DNA of 35,354 bases from Pseudomonadota bacterium. GTDB lineage: Bacteria; Pseudomonadota; Gammaproteobacteria; Burkholderiales; Burkholderiaceae_C. Shown here piece after piece: positions 32,582 through 35,354 of this stretch; position 1 is the stretch's first letter; every line of letters starts with the position of its first letter. The stretch is from the NCBI GenBank assembly GCA_018241895.1, contig JAFECX010000145.1:1-35354 (forward strand), given 5' to 3'. Below the pieces are notes generated by a model, which was not told the DNA's origin, ran no database searches, and saw only the letters and a list, made by a program, of their open reading frames with translations. Made by a program: the position numbers and the translations under genes.

Positions 32582-32879
32582 GGCCGGCTCCCGGAGTCGT
32601 GAGCGACGAATGTGCCGCGTTCTGCGCGCGGCCCCCATCAGGGGACCGGCGCGTCGTTCGAGAACCCTGTGAGGTCCTGGATCCTGGATTCTCCACTGCC
32701 GCGCACGCTGGGCGACGTCATGCCGAGAGACCGCCTGGGGCGCATCCGGGTCGTTGCCAAGAGCCGTCGGCGCCCTGCCCCCTGTGGCGCGGGCGGGTAG
32801 CGGTCGGATCGTGCGCGATGGGCAGGGCCTCGCGGTGCGCCGGCGGCCGGCACGTTCGGCTGCCCGCCGCTGGGCGCAG
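32582..32879. other. 298-bp intergenic region with a REP-like degenerate repeat
   Basis: No gene is apparent. On the minus strand, 32673-32722 contains ATGACGTC, then a GC-rich stretch, then GAATCCAGGATCCAGG. This resembles a decayed member of the dispersed intergenic repeats seen in many proteobacteria (those carrying a GGAATCCAGG motif). The rest is featureless GC-rich DNA that must hold the promoter of the DUF1214 operon. Confidence 0.4.
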
Positions 32880-33719
32880 CTATCGGACGGGTGTGCACTG
32901 GCCCGCCTCGGCATGCGCGACGCTGGCGTCCAGCGGCCGCACCATGCGCAGCCACTTGCGCGCCGGCACTCCGAAGCGGCCGTAGCGCTGCTCGATCGCC
33001 GCGGCACGCACCTGCAGCACGTCGCGTGCGGGCACGGCGGCGTCGCGCGCGGCGACGACGATCGTGTTGCCTTCGCGCGTCGGCCGCAGGCGCCAGACCT
33101 GCGCCGCACCGAACGCGGCCGCGATGCGCGCGACGCTGCGCTCGAAGCTGGCGTCGCGGCCGAACAGGTTGACCGCCATCACGCCGCCCGGCTCGAGCAC
33201 GGCACGGCAGGCGCGGTAGAACTCCAGGCTGTCGAGCACCGGCGCCGCGGCCTCCTCGTCGTACAGGTCCACGTGCAGCAGGCGCACGCTGGCGCGCTCG
33301 GCCTGCGCCAGCCAGTCGGCGGCGTCGCCGAGCACGACCTCGGCCTCGCGCGGCAGGCGGAACTTGGCCGCATTGACGGCGACGACCTGCGGATTGATCT
33401 CCACCACGGTGCAGGCCATGCGCAGCTGGCGCGCACAGAAGCGCGTGAGCGCCCCCGCACCGAGCCCGAGTTGCACGGCGCGGCCCGCGCCGAGCGAATC
33501 CTCGGGCAGCCACAGCAGCGCGGCCAGCATGCGCTGCACGTACTCGAGCTCGACCACCTGCGGCGCCTTGATGCGCATGGCGCCTTGCACCCACACCGAG
33601 CCCAGGTGCAGGTAGCGCACGCCGTCGTGCTCGGAGATCGAGACCGGCGGCAGCTCGACCGGCGCGCGTTGCGCGGCACGCGCCGGCGGCGCCGGCGACT
33701 CGCGTTCGTCCTGCGTCAT
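32880..33719 (-). CDS. Spermidine synthase-like, SAM-dependent methyltransferase-fold protein
   Basis: This is a 279-residue Rossmann-fold protein related to polyamine aminopropyltransferases. The nucleotide-binding motif LGLGAGALTRF, the acidic strand end VVEINPQVV and the motif VVLGDAADWL are clear. The next segment LLHVDLYDEEAAAPVLDSLEFY matches the D-x-YD region of spermidine synthases, with Leu before Tyr-Asp. The N-terminal beta domain is short, so it may not be a true spermidine synthase; an aminopropyltransferase or methyltransferase role is possible. It ends 40 bp from the glycosylase gene on the same strand. The ATG at 33719 begins a Pro/Ala-rich leader; a later start is possible. 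Confidence 0.8.
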   Translation of the reverse strand: MTQDERESPAPPARAAQRAPVELPPVSISEHDGVRYLHLGSVWVQGAMRIKAPQVVELEYVQRMLAALLWLPEDSLGAGRAVQLGLGAGALTRFCARQLRMACTVVEINPQVVAVNAAKFRLPREAEVVLGDAADWLAQAERASVRLLHVDLYDEEAAAPVLDSLEFYRACRAVLEPGGVMAVNLFGRDASFERSVARIAAAFGAAQVWRLRPTREGNTIVVAARDAAVPARDVLQVRAAAIEQRYGRFGVPARKWLRMVRPLDASVAHAEAGQCTPVR

Positions 33720-33759
33720 GCCTGCGTCACACCTGCGTCCTGCAGCCGCGCTCGGCCGC

Positions 33760-34284
33760 TCACGCGCCCACGCTTGCGAACGCCGCGCGCCAGGCCTCGA
33801 GCTTGCGCTCGAAGCTCCAGCTCGCGTTGGCCGGGCTGCTCGAGGGCAGCCGCACGGCCTGCAAGCCGAGCGCGCGCACGAGCGGCATCGAGCGCGCCGA
33901 CTCGCCGCCGTTGTGCGCCACCAGCACCAAGCCCGGCGCGCGCCGGCGCAGGCTGTCCAGGTCGTTCATCCGCGCCGCCTCGATCGCCGTGTCGAGGCTG
34001 CCGGCGCGCCGGCAGCTCTCGTACACGTCCCACAGCCCGAGGCCGCGGCGACGCAACTCGGCCAGCCGCGCGCGGTAGCTCATGCCCACCAGATCGACCT
34101 CCCACAGCGCCGACAGCAGCAGCCAGAAGTGATTGCGCGGATGGCCGTAGTACTGCTGCGCGCGCAGCGAAGCCTCGCCGGGAAAGCTGCCGAGGACGAC
34201 GAGCCGGGCGTGGCGCGGGATAAGCGGCGCCAGGCCCTGCAGACGCGGCCCGCCCGCAGGCGCCGTCGCGCGGCGCGCGCTCAC
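33760..34284 (-). CDS. DNA-deoxyinosine glycosylase (UDG superfamily, HDG type)
   Basis: This is a 174-residue member of the uracil-DNA glycosylase superfamily, family 6 (hypoxanthine-DNA glycosylase), which removes deaminated adenine from DNA. Motif 1 is GSFPGEASLRAQQYYGHPRNHFW (about 32-54), with the Asn of the catalytic motif in HPRN. The late motif LPSSSPANA (about 146-154) matches the minor-groove loop. The GTG start at 34284 overlaps the tatD stop by four bases (GTGA), so the two are co-translated. No in-frame ATG is available before motif 1. Confidence 0.9.
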   Translation of the reverse strand: MSARRATAPAGGPRLQGLAPLIPRHARLVVLGSFPGEASLRAQQYYGHPRNHFWLLLSALWEVDLVGMSYRARLAELRRRGLGLWDVYESCRRAGSLDTAIEAARMNDLDSLRRRAPGLVLVAHNGGESARSMPLVRALGLQAVRLPSSSPANASWSFERKLEAWRAAFASVGA

Positions 34285-35093
34285 AGCCGGGCCACCTTCG
34301 GCAGCGCGGCGCACACGTTGGCGCCGGTCACGGCGGCGGTGTGCTCGAGGCTCCAGCCGCGCAGCGCGGCCAGCGTGGCGGCGATGCGCGGCAGCTCGGC
34401 CGGCTCGTTGCGCTGCTGGCCGCGGCCGTCGTCGCGCTCGGCCGCGCTGCGGTACAGCCACTGCGGCGCGATGTCGGGTGCGTCGGTCTCGAGCACCGGC
34501 ACCGACTCGGGCAGCGTGCGCGCCAGAGCGCGGATGCGCAGCGCGCGCTCGAAGGTCATCGCACCGCCGAAGCCGAGCTTGAAGCCCAGCGCGACGAAGG
34601 CGTCGGCCTGCACGCGGCTGCCGTTGAAGGCGTGCGCGATGCCGCCCGCCACCTCGATGCGGCGCAGCCCGGCGAGCAGCGCGTCGGCCGAGCGCCGCAC
34701 GTGCAGGATCACCGGCAGCCCGGCATCGCGCGCCAGGCGCAACTGCGCGACGTAGAAGCGCTGCTGGCGCGCGCGGTCGTGGCCGGGCACAAAATGGTCG
34801 AGGCCGATCTCGCCCACGGCGACGAGCCGCGCGTCGTCGCGGTGGCGCTCGAGCGCCGCGCGCAGCCGCCCGAGGTCGTCGTCCGATGCCTGCTCCACGT
34901 ACAGCGGGTGGATGCCGAGCGCGTAGGCGCCGCCCACCTCGTGCGCGAGCACACGCAGCGGCTCGAAATCCGCCGCCCGCACCGCCGGCAGCACGAGCCG
35001 CCGGACACCCGCGGCGCGTGCGCGCGCGAGCACCGCCGCGCGGTCGGCGTCGAACTCCGGCGCGTCGAGATGGCAGTGCGAATCGATCCACAT
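34281..35093 (-). CDS. tatD: TatD-family metal-dependent hydrolase
   Basis: This is a 270-residue amidohydrolase-fold protein with the metal ligands of TatD nucleases: DSHCHLD (His6, His8), VGEIGLD (Glu near 94), a His in ILHVRRS, HAFNG and the final ETDAPD. The family is linked to 3'-5' DNase activity, DNA repair and D-amino-acyl hydrolysis. Its tight coupling with a DNA glycosylase gene favours a DNA-repair role (inference). The ATG at 35093 places the HCH motif at its usual place near the N-terminus. A divergent truncated gene begins 92 bp away; the shared gap includes a possible extended -10 (TGGTACTGT, about 35152-35160) directed toward the plus-strand gene. Confidence 0.92.
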   Translation of the reverse strand: MWIDSHCHLDAPEFDADRAAVLARARAAGVRRLVLPAVRAADFEPLRVLAHEVGGAYALGIHPLYVEQASDDDLGRLRAALERHRDDARLVAVGEIGLDHFVPGHDRARQQRFYVAQLRLARDAGLPVILHVRRSADALLAGLRRIEVAGGIAHAFNGSRVQADAFVALGFKLGFGGAMTFERALRIRALARTLPESVPVLETDAPDIAPQWLYRSAAERDDGRGQQRNEPAELPRIAATLAALRGWSLEHTAAVTGANVCAALPKVARL

Positions 35094-35185
35094 GCCGCGA
35101 TGATGACGCAGCCGGGCGCGTATCGCGGGCACGCTGTGGCGGCATGGGCAACGTGGTACTGTGTCGTCGACGACCCGCCCCGCCG

Positions 35186-35354
35186 CATGAAGAAGGTGCC
35201 CCTGTACAGCCGCTCGCCGCGCCCGCCGGCGGGGCCGGCTCCTGTGCCCGGCACAAAGACGGCGCTGAATGCGCTCGCGGCGCCGGCGGTGCAGTCCGCA
35301 GCACCCGTCCGGGCGGCCGGGGCGCCCGCCGCCACGCCGGCCGACGGCGCCGAC
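35186..35354 (+). CDS. Ala/Pro-rich hypothetical protein, 5' end only
   Basis: The frame from ATG 35186 stays open to the right edge (56 complete codons). The start MKKVPLYSRSPRPPAGPAP is basic and proline-rich, followed by an Ala-rich low-complexity stretch without a recognisable domain or clear signal peptide. The codon pattern is ordinary for this window. It could be the N-terminal linker of a larger protein whose domain lies outside. Low confidence that it is a gene at all, because open GC-rich frames are common here. Confidence 0.35.

Overview
The window is a high-GC chromosomal segment with short intergenic gaps, frequent ATGA/GTGA stop-start overlaps and many GTG starts. The product set (a bolA-parvulin pair, a long PutA with an N-terminal DNA-binding domain, two Liv-type ABC operons, DUF2007, TatD and a deoxyinosine glycosylase) suggests a betaproteobacterium of the order Burkholderiales. 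That is an inference from family resemblance, not from a marker gene. I see no rRNA, tRNA, CRISPR array, insertion sequence or prophage.

Layout. (1) 1-3563, plus strand: the 3' end of a membrane cytochrome c subunit and the catalytic subunit of a nitric oxide reductase-type heme-copper enzyme, then meso-diaminopimelate dehydrogenase and a small thioredoxin. (2) 3582-8829, minus strand: a complete branched-chain/polar amino acid ABC importer, order SBP-livH-livM-livG-livF, with all cytoplasmic and membrane genes overlapping. Its two ATPases carry substitutions that fall in the same composite ATP site. (3) 9045-12738: bolA and a periplasmic PpiC-type isomerase (plus), a quinone oxidoreductase (minus), then a DUF2007/zinc-ribbon protein and an EamA transporter (plus). 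(4) 12823-17448, minus strand: a second complete Liv-type importer with intact ATPase motifs, and a (CGG)9 tract exactly where the livH ribosome-binding site should be. (5) 17728-21678, plus strand: a trifunctional-size PutA diverging from the second importer. Their shared 279-bp intergenic region holds three copies of GGTTGCGC, candidate PutA operators. (6) 21756-29217, minus strand: an atypical SDR, an EamA transporter, a gamma-glutamyltransferase-family hydrolase, an MFS_3 exporter and an orphan GspE/PilB-type ATPase. (7) 29419-32581, minus strand: a tight three-gene unit, DUF1214 protein - sulfotransferase - SDR, with patches of lower GC and repeat-bearing gaps on both sides. (8) 32880-35093, minus strand: a spermidine-synthase-like methyltransferase-fold protein, a deoxyinosine glycosylase and TatD, diverging from a truncated Ala/Pro-rich ORF at the right edge.

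How the genes relate. Much of the window concerns uptake and use of nitrogen compounds: two amino-acid-type importers, proline oxidation, D-amino-acid/DAP metabolism and gamma-glutamyl hydrolysis. The divergence of importer 2 and putA suggests co-regulation and possibly a shared substrate. The DUF1214-sulfotransferase-SDR trio looks like a small sulfation/redox pathway for an unidentified substrate and is the least explained functional unit. No obviously new defence or mobile system was found.
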